Source of the DNA: E44-bin89 sp034409565
GTDB taxonomy: Bacteria; Chloroflexota; Dehalococcoidia; Dehalococcoidales; RBG-16-60-22
Direction: 5' to 3'
Length of the DNA: 64,000 bases
Assembly: GCA_034409565.1 (NCBI GenBank)
Contig: DAOUMS010000002.1
Coordinates: 78,436-142,435 of the forward strand
Each line of letters starts with the position of its first letter. The stretch's first letter is position 1. The notes under the pieces were generated by a model. It saw only the letters and a program-made list of their open reading frames with translations, did no database searches and was not told where the DNA came from. Made by a program: the position numbers and the translations under genes. This document shows positions 33,726 to 43,078 of the stretch, in pieces.

Positions 33726-34067
33726 TTACCACTTCCCCATTTCTTCCAGCACCTTGATTACTCTCCAGAACCAACCGACCGCCGGAGTTCCGCCCATGGC
33801 TATGCCAACCGCCACTGCTTCCAGGACTTCTTCCTTGGTTGCCCCGGCTTCCACGGCCCTTCTGGTCTGGGCAATAATGCAGCCGGTGCAGCCAGCGCGA
33901 AGCGCGATGCCCAGGGCGATAAGCCTTTTCATCTTGGTCGGGAGTGCCCCATCTCCATATACCTGATTGATGAATTCGGCGTGGGGCTTCATTACATTGG
34001 GCAGTGCTTCATTGAATTTATCGCGATACCTCACGATGGTATCATAGAATTCCATCTGGTTCTCCAT
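33726..34067 (-). CDS. carboxymuconolactone decarboxylase/AhpD-like protein
   Basis: 113 residues of the CMD family. KMKRLIALGIALRAGCTGCIIAQTRRAVEAGATKEEV includes the redox CxxC (CTGC) and the downstream His position is replaced by Gln (AQTRRA rather than HxxxA). Family members are decarboxylases or alkylhydroperoxidase-like disulfide reductases; the CxxC favours the latter. AGGAGG precedes the ATG. Immediately downstream of the dehydratase gene on the same strand. Confidence 0.88.
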   Translation of the reverse strand: MENQMEFYDTIVRYRDKFNEALPNVMKPHAEFINQVYGDGALPTKMKRLIALGIALRAGCTGCIIAQTRRAVEAGATKEEVLEAVAVGIAMGGTPAVGWFWRVIKVLEEMGKW

Positions 34068-34105
34068 GAATGTTGCCTCCTTTATTATTATTTTACTTTA
34101 TATGC

Positions 34106-35269
34106 TTATTTCCGCCCGGTGGCCTCACTCCAATCGTCATGGGTCGCCCAGAAGGCCCCCAGGTCGCTATATTTATAGGGCCTTTTGCTGAGCGCTGACT
34201 CGTCAATGTCTATCCCTAGGCCGGGCTTGGTCGGCAACTCGATGTAATTGTTTTCGGTTATTACCGGGAACGGCTCTCTGAGCACCTCTTCGTAGAAGGG
34301 GATGTCAATGGAGAAGAATTCGTGGATGAGAAAATTCGGGATGGCTGCTTCCAGTTGTATGCTGGCGGCGGTGAGCACCGGGCCGCTGGCATCGTGGGGG
34401 TTGACGCCTATGTAGTAGGCATAGGCCATGTCGGCGATTTTTTTTGTTTCCAGTATGCCGCCCGTGTGGGCGATGTCCGGGTTTATAATTGACGCTGCCC
34501 GCTTCTCAAACAGGTCGCGGAAACCCCAGCGGCTGTAGATGCGCTCGCCGGCAACGACGGGTATATTGATGGCGTGGGCCACCCGCGCCAAGTCATCCAT
34601 GCTGGCGTCGGTGGGTATGGGTTCCTCCCACCAGTAGGGGCGGTAAAGTTCCACGGCCTTTGCCAGCCGGATAGAGTTGTCCGGGCTCAACCGGCCGTGA
34701 ACGTCTATTAGCAGCTCAACCTCATCGCCAACTGCCTCCCTGACCAGCTTTATCGCCTCCACTGTGCGGTTGAACTCCGTGGTATCGATGAAGGTATCCA
34801 TCCCCTGCATCGGGTCGAATTTCAATGCCCGGGCGCCCTTGTCCGCCATGTCTTTGGCCAGCCTGGCATAGTCATCGTATGATTTGGCCCCGAACCACCA
34901 CCCGTTATGGTACATCTTGAGGCGGGGACGGCAGGCGCCACCGAGCAGGGTATAGACGGGCACGTTGAGGCTTTTGCCGAGGATGTCCCACATGGCTATC
35001 TCCAGCCCGCTGATGGCGCTGTACAGCACGAATGCCGGTTTCCAGTAGCTGTTCCGCATCAGGGTGCTGACGTGGAGCTCTATCTGGCGCGGGTCTTTGC
35101 CAATGAGGTAGTTCTCGCCGATGGTGTGAACATGGGCCTGCGTGGCCAGTTCGGCTGACTGGGTGGTGGCCTCGCCCCAGCCCTCGATGCCCTCGTCCGT
35201 CTCCACCTTGACCAGCAGCCAGTTGAAGTGCCCGTGATAAAGATACGTTTTAACGCCGGTTACCTTCAT
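34106..35269 (-). CDS. enolase-superfamily acid-sugar dehydratase (galactonate dehydratase type)
   Basis: 387 residues of the mandelate racemase/muconate lactonising family. Metal ligands are visible in LLIDVHGRLS (Asp plus catalytic His), WWEEPI and VAGERIYSRWG; the second catalytic histidine is in VNPHDASGP. The D-x-H pattern and NPH match D-galactonate/gluconate-type dehydratases, which produce 2-keto-3-deoxy acids. The exact sugar acid is not predictable. Neighbouring aldolase and dehydrogenase genes support a non-phosphorylative sugar-acid pathway. Confidence 0.9.
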   Translation of the reverse strand: MKVTGVKTYLYHGHFNWLLVKVETDEGIEGWGEATTQSAELATQAHVHTIGENYLIGKDPRQIELHVSTLMRNSYWKPAFVLYSAISGLEIAMWDILGKSLNVPVYTLLGGACRPRLKMYHNGWWFGAKSYDDYARLAKDMADKGARALKFDPMQGMDTFIDTTEFNRTVEAIKLVREAVGDEVELLIDVHGRLSPDNSIRLAKAVELYRPYWWEEPIPTDASMDDLARVAHAINIPVVAGERIYSRWGFRDLFEKRAASIINPDIAHTGGILETKKIADMAYAYYIGVNPHDASGPVLTAASIQLEAAIPNFLIHEFFSIDIPFYEEVLREPFPVITENNYIELPTKPGLGIDIDESALSKRPYKYSDLGAFWATHDDWSEATGRK

Positions 35270-35311
35270 TGCCTTTCCTTTCTGTAATTGATAAGGGGGT
35301 AAAACTTATTT

Positions 35312-36172
35312 CTATGCTCCCTCGAGCAGAGCGCGTAGTTTTACCGCGTTGCTTTCACTGAGGGTGCCTTTGGCGATGCCGATAGGGATGGTCTTGAGTC
35401 CCAGTTCTTTATAGAGGGGCAGGATATCCGGGGCGTATTTCTCCAGCGCTTCGAGGTGCCGCTGTATCGTCTTGACGTCCCCGCGGGCAATCGGTCCGGT
35501 TAGGCAGCCGGGGAAGCCAACATTGGTAATATTGTTCACCGAGCCCTGCAAAAGCGGGATGTACGCCCTGGTCGCCTCCTCGGTTGACTTGCCGAAGTTC
35601 TGCCAGAGGTCAGTGGCTATTTTCACCAGCGTGTAGAAGTAGTTGCAGGCGATACAGGCAGCGGCGTGGTAGAGGGCTTTATCCTCGGAAGTGAGGTAAA
35701 CCCAGTCGCCATCAAGGGCTTTGGCGATTTCGGTAAGCGTCTTTTTCAGGGGCTCATCGGCCTCAATGGCGAAGGTAGAGCCGGGCAGATTGGTGATGGC
35801 CTGTTCCCTGCCGGCAAAGGTCTGGCAGGGATGAATGGAGCCCACCGTGGCCCCCTGTTCCCTGGCGTGGTCTAGCGAGTGTACCGTGCTGGCGCCGCTG
35901 CAGTGGACGGCTGATTGTCCGGCGCGCCACCTGAGTTCGTCGGCAACCCTGGAGATGATGTCATCCGGCGTGGTGATAAAGACCATGTCGGCGCTGTCCG
36001 CCAGTTCCTGAGCCTGGTCGTAAATCCGGCATCCGGGTACATCACTGGCGAATCGCTGCGCTGCCTCCCGGATAATATCAAAGATACCGATGATTTGATA
36101 TCCGCGCTGCGACAGGTTTACCGCGAAGGCGGTACCCACTGGTCCTGCACCAATAAAACCGAGCTTTGGCAC
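35312..36172 (-). CDS. Rossmann-fold oxidoreductase with DUF2520 domain
   Basis: 286 residues. GFIGAGPVGTAFAVNLSQRG is an NAD(P)-binding loop; MVFITTPDDIISRVADEL, VHCSGASTVHSLD and SIHPCQTFAG follow the F420-dependent oxidoreductase/DUF2520 pattern, with a helical C-terminal domain (HAAACIACNYFYTLV). Substrate unknown. Start is GTG with GAGGAGG 8 bases upstream. First gene of the minus-strand trio that ends with the AhpD-like gene. Confidence 0.85.
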   Translation of the reverse strand: MPKLGFIGAGPVGTAFAVNLSQRGYQIIGIFDIIREAAQRFASDVPGCRIYDQAQELADSADMVFITTPDDIISRVADELRWRAGQSAVHCSGASTVHSLDHAREQGATVGSIHPCQTFAGREQAITNLPGSTFAIEADEPLKKTLTEIAKALDGDWVYLTSEDKALYHAAACIACNYFYTLVKIATDLWQNFGKSTEEATRAYIPLLQGSVNNITNVGFPGCLTGPIARGDVKTIQRHLEALEKYAPDILPLYKELGLKTIPIGIAKGTLSESNAVKLRALLEGA

Positions 36173-36374
36173 GTCTGTTGCCTCCTCTCTGCCTATTCCC
36201 CCAGCACCTGTCCCCTTCGGCCAATATTATTTGACAGCGGAGAAATTTGTCAAGGCAAAGACAGCCCCGGCATTGCTGAACACCGTTTTAATCATATTTT
36301 GACAGGCCTGAAGGGGTCTGTTACAATGTGGCAGATTTTGACTGGGTAGACAGATTAGGTAGGAGGTAAAGGCA

Positions 36375-37136
36375 TTGAAGAATCCCGTAAAGGCGAAACT
36401 AAAGAAGGGTGAGGCTGTAATCGGAACCTTCATCATGATGGGACATCCTGATATGGCGGAGTGGCTTTCCCGGGTGGGGTTTGAATGGCTGCTGCTCGAC
36501 CAAGAGCACACATCGACAAGTTACGAAACGCTGCAGCGCATGATGCAGGCAATGAACGGCAGCAACTGCGTGCCCATTGTACGACCACAGTGGAATGACC
36601 CGGTGGTAATCAAGCGAATACTGGACATCGGTGCTTACGGAGTCATGGTTCCCTGGGTTAGCTCTAAAGAGGAGGCAGAGAATGCGGTGAGGTACTGCAA
36701 ATACCCGCCGGAAGGTAACCGGGGTTGGGGTCCAAGGCGTGCCGGCATGTTCGACCCCGACTACTTTAGAACCGCCAATGATAACGTCATCGTCACCATT
36801 CAGATAGAAACGAAAAGGGCGCTCGATAACCTGGATGAGATTCTCTCCGTACCTGGCATCGATGCCTGCTATATCGGCCCATGGGACCTCTCGATTAGCC
36901 TTGGCTTTGGCGTGCCTCCGCCTTGGCATGAGCCTCGATATCTGGAAGCGTACGACAGGGTTCTGGAAACTGCCCGCAAGCATGGCAAGCCGGCCGGCAT
37001 GTTCTGTACTCCGGAGAATATTGAGTGGGCTCTGGAAAAAGGATTTTTATACAACACCGTCGGCATTGATGACGCCTTCGTCATCGAAGGTGCCAAAATG
37101 GCCCTGGAAAAAGCACGTAATGCCGCAAAGAAATAG
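36375..37136 (+). CDS. HpcH/HpaI family aldolase (2-keto-3-deoxy acid aldolase)
   Basis: 253 residues, class II metal-dependent pyruvate aldolase. LLLDQEHTSTSYETL holds the catalytic His, CVPIVRPQWNDP the substrate Arg, VTIQIETKRALDNLDEIL and GPWDLSISLG the metal Glu and Asp. Family members (HpaI, GarL, YfaU) cleave 2-keto-3-deoxy acids to pyruvate and an aldehyde. The start is TTG, eight bases after AGGAGG. 12 bases upstream of a second enolase-superfamily gene, with which it likely forms an operon. Confidence 0.92.
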   Translation: MKNPVKAKLKKGEAVIGTFIMMGHPDMAEWLSRVGFEWLLLDQEHTSTSYETLQRMMQAMNGSNCVPIVRPQWNDPVVIKRILDIGAYGVMVPWVSSKEEAENAVRYCKYPPEGNRGWGPRRAGMFDPDYFRTANDNVIVTIQIETKRALDNLDEILSVPGIDACYIGPWDLSISLGFGVPPPWHEPRYLEAYDRVLETARKHGKPAGMFCTPENIEWALEKGFLYNTVGIDDAFVIEGAKMALEKARNAAKK

Positions 37137-37148
37137 GCGGAGAAACAA

Positions 37149-38297
37149 ATGAAGATAACCGGTGTCAAGACCTACGTGCTGGCAGGAATGCTGGAAAAAC
37201 AGGCGTTCGGCTGGTCGCAGTGGGTGACTGACCGGCGCCAGACGGCCATCTGTGTGGTTTCCACCGATGAGGGGATTGACGGCGTCGGTGAAGCGTTTTT
37301 CGTCGGTGGCCCGTCGACTATCACCGCCACGATGATACAGGATGGCTACGCGCCCCTGCTTGCCGGGGCGGACCCTTTCCAGAGTGGCGTCATATGGGAT
37401 TTCCTCTATAACCGGACCAGAGACCAGGGACAGAAAGGCCTGCCCATCTCCGCCCTCAGCGCTATCGATATCGCTCTCTGGGATATCAAAGGCAAGGCGC
37501 TGGGTGTGCCTGTGTATAAACTACTGGGCGGGGCCTATCGCCGCAAAGCGCACGTCTATGCTACCGGTCTCTATGAGCCGCAGCATGTGCCCAGCATAAA
37601 AGAGGCGCTGGTGGCAGAGGCCCTTGGCTACAAGAAGGACGGCTTCTCGGCGATGAAGCTCAAGATAGGCTACGGCATTGAAACCGACATGGAATACGTG
37701 CGGGCGGTGAGAGAAGCCATTGGCGATGAAATGATACTGATGGTGGACGCCAACCATGCCTATAATGCCGCCGAGGCCATCCGGCTGGCCCGCAGGATGG
37801 AAGCCTATAATATCTACTGGCTGGAGGAACCGGTGCCGCCGGAAGATATTGATGGCTACGTTGAAGTGAAGCAAAAGTCCAGCACCCTCATCACCGGCGG
37901 CGAGTGCGAATATACCCGGTTCGGCTTCCGGGAACTGATTACCCGGCGGGCGGTGGACATACTGCAGCCCGACCTCTGTGCTGCTGGGGGCTTTACCGAG
38001 ATGATGCGGATACTGGCGCTGGCCAGCGCCTGGAACGTGCCGGTTATACCCCACGTCTGGGGGACAAATGTGGGGCTGGCGGCAGCCCTGCAGCTGTTCG
38101 CTGTCCTGCCCAACTTCCCCGAGCGTCGCTTCCCTGCGGAGCCGCTTTTTGAGTATGACCGCTCCCCGCATCCCTTCCGCGATAAGGTAACGAGGGAGCA
38201 GTTTGTTATGAAGGAAGGTTATCTTGATATTCCAGAGCGTCCCGGGCTCGGGGTAACGCTGGACCTGGATTACGTTCGGGGACATGCCACCAGTTAG
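37149..38297 (+). CDS. mandelate racemase/muconate lactonizing family enzyme
   Basis: 382 residues. SAMKLKIGYG supplies the KxK catalytic lysine, LMVDANHAY, YWLEEPVP and ITGGECEYTRFG the three metal ligands, and VIPHVWGTNVG the catalytic histidine: the mandelate-racemase-like arrangement, distinct from the minus-strand paralogue. Probably a sugar-acid dehydratase or racemase supplying the adjacent aldolase. Substrate not assignable. Confidence 0.9.
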   Translation: MKITGVKTYVLAGMLEKQAFGWSQWVTDRRQTAICVVSTDEGIDGVGEAFFVGGPSTITATMIQDGYAPLLAGADPFQSGVIWDFLYNRTRDQGQKGLPISALSAIDIALWDIKGKALGVPVYKLLGGAYRRKAHVYATGLYEPQHVPSIKEALVAEALGYKKDGFSAMKLKIGYGIETDMEYVRAVREAIGDEMILMVDANHAYNAAEAIRLARRMEAYNIYWLEEPVPPEDIDGYVEVKQKSSTLITGGECEYTRFGFRELITRRAVDILQPDLCAAGGFTEMMRILALASAWNVPVIPHVWGTNVGLAAALQLFAVLPNFPERRFPAEPLFEYDRSPHPFRDKVTREQFVMKEGYLDIPERPGLGVTLDLDYVRGHATS

Positions 38298-38523
38298 TGC
38301 CATTTCAAAAAGGTATGGCATTTGAACATGTATTCATACCATAAGTTTTCCGTGTCTGATGACAAGATTTAAAAAAATTTTCGCGATTTCAGATTTAAGT
38401 AGTGCAAAACAGAATAATTTATGGTATATTATGGTTTGCTGGCTGAAAAATAAAAGCTGTGCTGGTGCCCAAACTGTCAGCTCGGTTTGAAACCAGGGAA
38501 CCTGAGACAAAGGAGGGCTTCAG

Positions 38524-39138
38524 ATGGTCAGGGAAGCTGGTATCCAGTTAATATGCCGTCAGTGCGGTAATGAATTCATCTTGACCAAGGCTGAGCAGGA
38601 GTTCTACGAGTTAAAAGGTTTCAATCTGCCCTCCCGTTGCAAGGAATGCCGCTCCAGTAAACAGGCCAGGGTGCAACCCCCCGTCTGCTCTCAGTGTGGC
38701 ACGGAACTGGACAAAGGCAAGTCCATTTACTGTGCCAGTTGTCTGCAGACCGCGCACTTTGAGCTGGAGAAAGAGAACAAGCAGGTCAAGATGGCCATCA
38801 GCGCTGCACGGAGCAAGCTGGAAGCGAGCGAATCAAGGAAAGCGGAGCTTGCCGAGTTGCTCCGGCAGAAAGAGCAGGAGCTGGATGAGCTGGAACAGAA
38901 GGTCGAAAGCCTGACCGAGGACCTGGATAAAGCGCAGCAGTTTTACGCCGCTTCAGGCTGGCTGCAGCCCGTACTGAACGACATTGGAAAACGACTTGAA
39001 GAACTGGAGCACGCCCAGCTCGATATAACACAGAAAGTCCTCCGGACTATTCGCGCTATGCAGGAGCGTTATGATAATCTCGGGGTTGTGGACGTAATCA
39101 AGCGCAACCTGAGGCAGAGTATCAAGGAAGAGGCCTGA
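38524..39138 (+). CDS. zinc-ribbon and coiled-coil protein
   Basis: 204 residues. The N-terminus has a zf-trcl-like ribbon (CRQCGNEF ... CKECRSSK), then a second CSQCG ... CASC pair (about residues 59-80); residues 80-145 form a heptad-rich coiled coil, followed by a helical tail. Function unknown; possibly a structural or regulatory adaptor. It has its own upstream region (38298-38523) and is followed by a terminator, so it is likely monocistronic. Confidence 0.75.
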   Translation: MVREAGIQLICRQCGNEFILTKAEQEFYELKGFNLPSRCKECRSSKQARVQPPVCSQCGTELDKGKSIYCASCLQTAHFELEKENKQVKMAISAARSKLEASESRKAELAELLRQKEQELDELEQKVESLTEDLDKAQQFYAASGWLQPVLNDIGKRLEELEHAQLDITQKVLRTIRAMQERYDNLGVVDVIKRNLRQSIKEEA

Positions 39139-39180
39139 ACCGGGTATCGTTGAATCCTTCAGGGCGGTATTTGTACATGC

Positions 39181-39217
39181 AGGCAGGGTGACTGGAAAAC
39201 AGGCCCTGCCTTTTGTT
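39181..39217 (+). terminator. Rho-independent terminator
   Basis: AGGCAGGG (39181-39188) pairs with CCCTGCCT (39204-39211), followed by TTTGTTT. It lies 40 bases after the zinc-ribbon gene stop. Confidence 0.8.
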
Positions 39218-39289
39218 TAACATGGGATAAAAAATGTAAACGCGCCAGGCTGGCCTGATTAAGAGAACAGCTTGATAGGGGGGTGTGCT

Positions 39290-40081
39290 ATGGCTTTAAA
39301 AGAAAGCCAGCTTGACACGCTGGCGCAGGAACTTCAGGAAGTGGAGAAAACCCGTCGTCCCAGTACCAACCTTACCGACCGTTACCCGGAGATAACCATC
39401 GCCGAGGCCTACTCCATACAATTGCGCATCATTCGAGCCAGGATCAATCAGGGGCAGGTGGTGGTGGGCAAGAAGGTAGGGCTGTGCAGCCGGGCGATGC
39501 AGGAGCTGCTCGGCGTTCATGAACCAGATTACGGCCATATCCTCAATACCATGGTGGTCTCCGAAGGTGAGCCGATATCAATGGGTCGTCTGGTGCAGCC
39601 GAAAATGGAAGGTGAAATCTGTTTCCTTATGGGGCAGGACCTTAAAGGCCCCGGTGTGAACGTGGCCCGCGTGCTGGAGGCTACTGCCGGAGTTATACCG
39701 GCGCTTGAAATCATCGATTCCCGTTTTAAAGACTGGAAAATAAAAATTCAGGACACCGTTGCCGACAACGGGGGCAGCGCGCTGGTGGTTCTCGGCGGTC
39801 AGTTGACGCCAGTGGCTGGTATTGACTTGAGGCTGGTGGGGATGGTGCTGGAGAAAAACGGTGAGATTATTGCCAGTGGGGCGGGGGCGGCGGTGCTGGG
39901 AAATCCGGTACAGGCGGTGGCTTGGCTGGCGAACAAGCTCGGCGAACATGGCATCGGCCTGCATGCCGGGGAGTTCATCATGTCCGGCTCGGTAACGGCG
40001 GCGGTGCCCATCGCGGCGGGCGACTGTTTCCATGTCGCCTTTGACCGGCTGGGCTCGGTGACGGCAAGGTTTATCGAGTGA
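39290..40081 (+). CDS. 2-keto-4-pentenoate hydratase/FAH-family protein
   Basis: About 263 residues of the MhpD/HpaH group of the fumarylacetoacetate hydrolase family. VVGKKVGLCSRAMQELLGV, QPKMEGEICFLMG (metal Glu residues) and ALEIIDSRF ... DTVADNGGSALVVLG are diagnostic. Adds water to 2-oxo-4-enoic acids or decarboxylates related acids. Start at 39290, after a G-rich site (GGGGGGTG). Fits with the nearby pyruvate-forming aldolase, as hydratase and aldolase commonly act in sequence. Confidence 0.9.
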   Translation: MALKESQLDTLAQELQEVEKTRRPSTNLTDRYPEITIAEAYSIQLRIIRARINQGQVVVGKKVGLCSRAMQELLGVHEPDYGHILNTMVVSEGEPISMGRLVQPKMEGEICFLMGQDLKGPGVNVARVLEATAGVIPALEIIDSRFKDWKIKIQDTVADNGGSALVVLGGQLTPVAGIDLRLVGMVLEKNGEIIASGAGAAVLGNPVQAVAWLANKLGEHGIGLHAGEFIMSGSVTAAVPIAAGDCFHVAFDRLGSVTARFIE

Positions 40082-40177
40082 TATAATCGGTCCAAGGCCA
40101 CGGCTCAAATTAATAAGTGGCCCACTAGCTGGAGCACATCGCCCAAGCTACTATACTCTCTAATGACCCCACCGGGT

Positions 40178-41233
40178 TCAGAACTTCAATAGAGGGGCTA
40201 AATTTTCCCCGCTATACATGGAATCAAAAGCTCGCTGAACGTCCTCTATCGGGATAATCTCAGAAATAAGCGGTTTGACATCGACCTGTTTATTGGCTAT
40301 CAGGCGCATGGAGGCATAGATTAACCCGCTGGGCCCGCCGAATCCGCCGGCGATGGCGGTAAACCTTAATTGCTTTTTCCACCAGGTCATCGGGTCAATC
40401 TCAGTTGGCAGAGCGTATCCGGCCAGGCCGATGATGCCAGCGCGTCTGACCATGTCCGCAGCCTGGTTTAAGACATCGCCGCTCCGTACGCAAATAATGA
40501 CCACGTCCGGGCCTGCCTCCGTGAGCTTTACCACCTCGGCGACAACGTCAACTTGTCCGGGATTTAAAGCCGCATCGGCGCCTATTTCCAGGGCCTTATC
40601 CAGACGGGACTGGACCAAGTCAATGACGATAACCGGGAAGGCGCCAGCCGCTTTGGCGCACAGCATCGTGCCCAGGCCGATTTTACCCGCCCCGATAACG
40701 GCTACTGACTCCCCTGGCTTCAGGCCGGTGGTCCTGACGGCGCTGACGCCGGTGCGGAGAGGTTCCACCAGGGCTGCTTCCTCATCGGACACATTATCGG
40801 GTATTCTCTGCACCGAGTGTGGTTCCCTGACGAAATACTCGGCCATTGACCCGAGCCGGCTGGCGTATTCTCTGACTACTTTGGGCAGGGTGCGTGGTGA
40901 TACGTCCTTACCTTGGCACAGATGGTGTAACTGGCGGCGGCAATAGTAGCACTCACCGCAGGGCAGCAGGTAGTCACCGGTGGTAACCCGGTCGCCGACT
41001 GACCACCCGTCAACCCCTTCACCTACCTCGGCTACCTCGGCGGCGAACTCATGACCAAGTATAGCTCCTGCCTTGAGGGGGTTGCCTGACATCTGATTAT
41101 CCACATATTCAAGGTCAGTGCCGCAGATGGAGCAGTATCTGGTCTTCAGCAAGAGCGTTCCCGGTTTTACCGTTGGCGTTGGCACCTCCTCACAGACGAT
41201 GTGTCTTTTACCTTTGACCACGGCCGCTTTCAT
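40178..41233 (-). CDS. zinc-dependent alcohol dehydrogenase (threonine/sorbitol dehydrogenase-like)
   Basis: 351 residues, medium-chain dehydrogenase. TRYCSICGTDLEY gives the catalytic zinc Cys, GHEFAAEVAEVG the His-Glu pair, and GECYYCRRQLHHLC the four-Cys structural zinc lobe; AVIGAGKIGLG is the NAD-binding loop with VIDL following. Oxidises a secondary alcohol or sugar; substrate unknown. Start at 41233 with AAGGAG upstream; the open frame extends further but without similarity. Confidence 0.92.
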   Translation of the reverse strand: MKAAVVKGKRHIVCEEVPTPTVKPGTLLLKTRYCSICGTDLEYVDNQMSGNPLKAGAILGHEFAAEVAEVGEGVDGWSVGDRVTTGDYLLPCGECYYCRRQLHHLCQGKDVSPRTLPKVVREYASRLGSMAEYFVREPHSVQRIPDNVSDEEAALVEPLRTGVSAVRTTGLKPGESVAVIGAGKIGLGTMLCAKAAGAFPVIVIDLVQSRLDKALEIGADAALNPGQVDVVAEVVKLTEAGPDVVIICVRSGDVLNQAADMVRRAGIIGLAGYALPTEIDPMTWWKKQLRFTAIAGGFGGPSGLIYASMRLIANKQVDVKPLISEIIPIEDVQRAFDSMYSGENLAPLLKF

Positions 41234-41414
41234 CAGTGTTACTCCTTTTAAATCCCTGGTTGATATTCTCCGCATAACAAGCCGTGCCGCTCCATACAGC
41301 AACAGCCTGTGGGACTCACTAGGCATTGTAATTATGAGGTTATGAGCATGTCAAATCTGTTTGGCCGGGTATCTGCTCTGGTAATCAAAGAGGTCTGGCA
41401 AGCCCCGGCTGCTG

Positions 41415-41449
41415 AAATAATAAGAAAGGCACAGCGCTCACACTGTGCC
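41415..41449 (-). terminator. probable terminator of the DUF3303-like gene
   Basis: GGCACAG (41428-41434) and CTGTGCC (41443-41449) form a perfect 7-bp stem with an 8-base loop. Read on the minus strand, the stem is followed by TTTCTTATTATTT. It lies about 80 bases after the stop at 41531. Confidence 0.65.
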
Positions 41450-41530
41450 CTCCCATCGGGTACATTGGTTTACAGAAATTGTCACTTGTCTAAGTTCTAC
41501 ATCCTGTATGTGGTGTAAATGATGCCCCCG

Positions 41531-41800
41531 TTACTTAGCGGAGAGAAGTTTCAATAATTCTTCTGTTGGCATTACCGGGATAACCTCAATCTTACCGAGG
41601 TCAGCCCATGCCGCCGCGGCTCCTGCCATAGAGCGAGGGTCCTCTACCTCTACCAGTCTAAAAACCCGGCCTCCGGTTAGTGCACTCCACTCGCCAATAA
41701 TTTTCGATCCTGGGGGTACCATCGCTCCTTTTTCTGCTCTCCGCTTAATCACTGCCTCTCTGTTCGCGGGCTCATACGTATAAGTACTCATGAATAACAT
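41531..41800 (-). CDS. DUF3303-like small protein
   Basis: 89 residues. MLFMSTYTYEPANREAVIKR followed by WSALTGGRVFRLVEVED and a C-terminal helix is the pattern of DUF3303, ferredoxin-like small proteins of unknown function. AAGGAGG lies 10 bases before the ATG. Isolated transcription unit. Confidence 0.7.
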   Translation of the reverse strand: MLFMSTYTYEPANREAVIKRRAEKGAMVPPGSKIIGEWSALTGGRVFRLVEVEDPRSMAGAAAAWADLGKIEVIPVMPTEELLKLLSAK

Positions 41801-42024
41801 TTGCGTATAGCCTCCTTTGTCATTAAATTAGTCTGGTAACTACCGAGTATAAAGACCACCACCTGGATTGTCAATACCCCCCCATTTTTTCCCAGAATGG
41901 CGTATAATTATATTAGATATTTACCTCTGCCAATTCCCTTCTGACTGTGGAACAGGCTTATCTATCGTATTGGCAGAAATGAACCAGGCACCGCCCTTGG
42001 CAGCGGTCAAAATGGAGGTGGGAG

Positions 42025-42981
42025 ATGAAAGGCAAAAAGGCCAAAGGAAAGCAACTTATCAAAATTGAGGAAATCGCCCCGGAGAGCATGAACCTGGAAG
42101 AATCGCAACTGGCGGAGCAGTTATACAGCAGTGCCGGATTGGATCCTGTGGTTGACGCCGGACTGAAGGACTATGATAGCCGGCTGGAAATGGAAAATAA
42201 GCTGATCAGCAAGGTGCTCGGTCCGCGGGGCAGTGATATAAAGGGCTACGGGGAGGCGGTGGCCAAGAGAGTGGCCTTTGCGGTATATACCTTATTGAAT
42301 AAGCAGTATGGTGGCAAAGTGGGCGACCTGAGGTCATACCTGATGGCACTGGAAGAAGAACGGGACCGGGCAAACACGAAGTATGATGAACTTCTGGGAA
42401 GGGTGGTCGGGATACTGGGCGACGAGTATAAAGAGTTAAGAACTGATTCCCAAGTATTTATGGAAAAGTTAACCACGGTATTGGGGGAAGACCTCAAGGA
42501 GTCAAAGATTGATAACGAAGCACTGGCGGCGAGGTTGGCCGATATAGACGGTCTGAGGTCGCAAATAAAGACCCTGATTGAGGAGAAGGCACAGCAAAAG
42601 GAAAGTTACGAATCGCAAATGACAGCGCTGAGAAGTGAGCATGACGAAGAGATAGCAAACTTAAAAACACAAATAGCGGAACTGGATTCAAGAATAGAAA
42701 ACCTGGAATCGGAAAAAACAACCTTAACCGCTGACCTGGCCAATTTGAAAGAGGCGGTAACAAAGCTGTCCGGGGAAATCCCTTATGCAGAGATTAAGGA
42801 AAAGATAGGGCAGGAGTTATATCAGTTTCTTCTCCACGATTCCAAAGTGCCGGACATGGTGATAGATGGCGTCGGGAAATTCATTGACTTCAAAAAGTAC
42901 CTGGGCATGGCGGCGGAGAAGGGAGCCGGGGAAGCAAGCAGGATAGCTGAAAAAACCCTGGGCGAAGTGCTACCAAAGTAA
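42025..42981 (+). CDS. orphan coiled-coil protein
   Basis: 318 residues, not recognised. A basic N-terminus (KGKKAKGKQ), a short helical domain (about 30-105), then an extended coiled coil (about 105-250, rich in E, K, L with heptad spacing), and a compact C-terminal domain (YAEIKEKIGQELYQFLLHDSKVPDMV). No signal peptide or membrane segment. The GGAGGTGGGAG leader makes the start firm. Could be a structural, nucleoid or filament-type protein; nothing in its neighbours indicates a role. Confidence 0.6.
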   Translation: MKGKKAKGKQLIKIEEIAPESMNLEESQLAEQLYSSAGLDPVVDAGLKDYDSRLEMENKLISKVLGPRGSDIKGYGEAVAKRVAFAVYTLLNKQYGGKVGDLRSYLMALEEERDRANTKYDELLGRVVGILGDEYKELRTDSQVFMEKLTTVLGEDLKESKIDNEALAARLADIDGLRSQIKTLIEEKAQQKESYESQMTALRSEHDEEIANLKTQIAELDSRIENLESEKTTLTADLANLKEAVTKLSGEIPYAEIKEKIGQELYQFLLHDSKVPDMVIDGVGKFIDFKKYLGMAAEKGAGEASRIAEKTLGEVLPK

Positions 42982-42992
42982 GACTGAAGTAA

Positions 42993-43022
42993 CCTGGCGA
43001 GCCTAGATTTGTGACGTGGGGC
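42993..43022. repeat. 30-bp direct repeat, copy 1
   Basis: Begins CCTGGCGAGCCTAGATTTGT; matches 43865-43894 with two mismatches. The pair brackets the DUF4389 gene. Confidence 0.75.
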
Positions 43023-43078
43023 TCATAGGATATACCTATGCTAAGCATGGTAGAGTAAACCACTGCATAACTACCATT

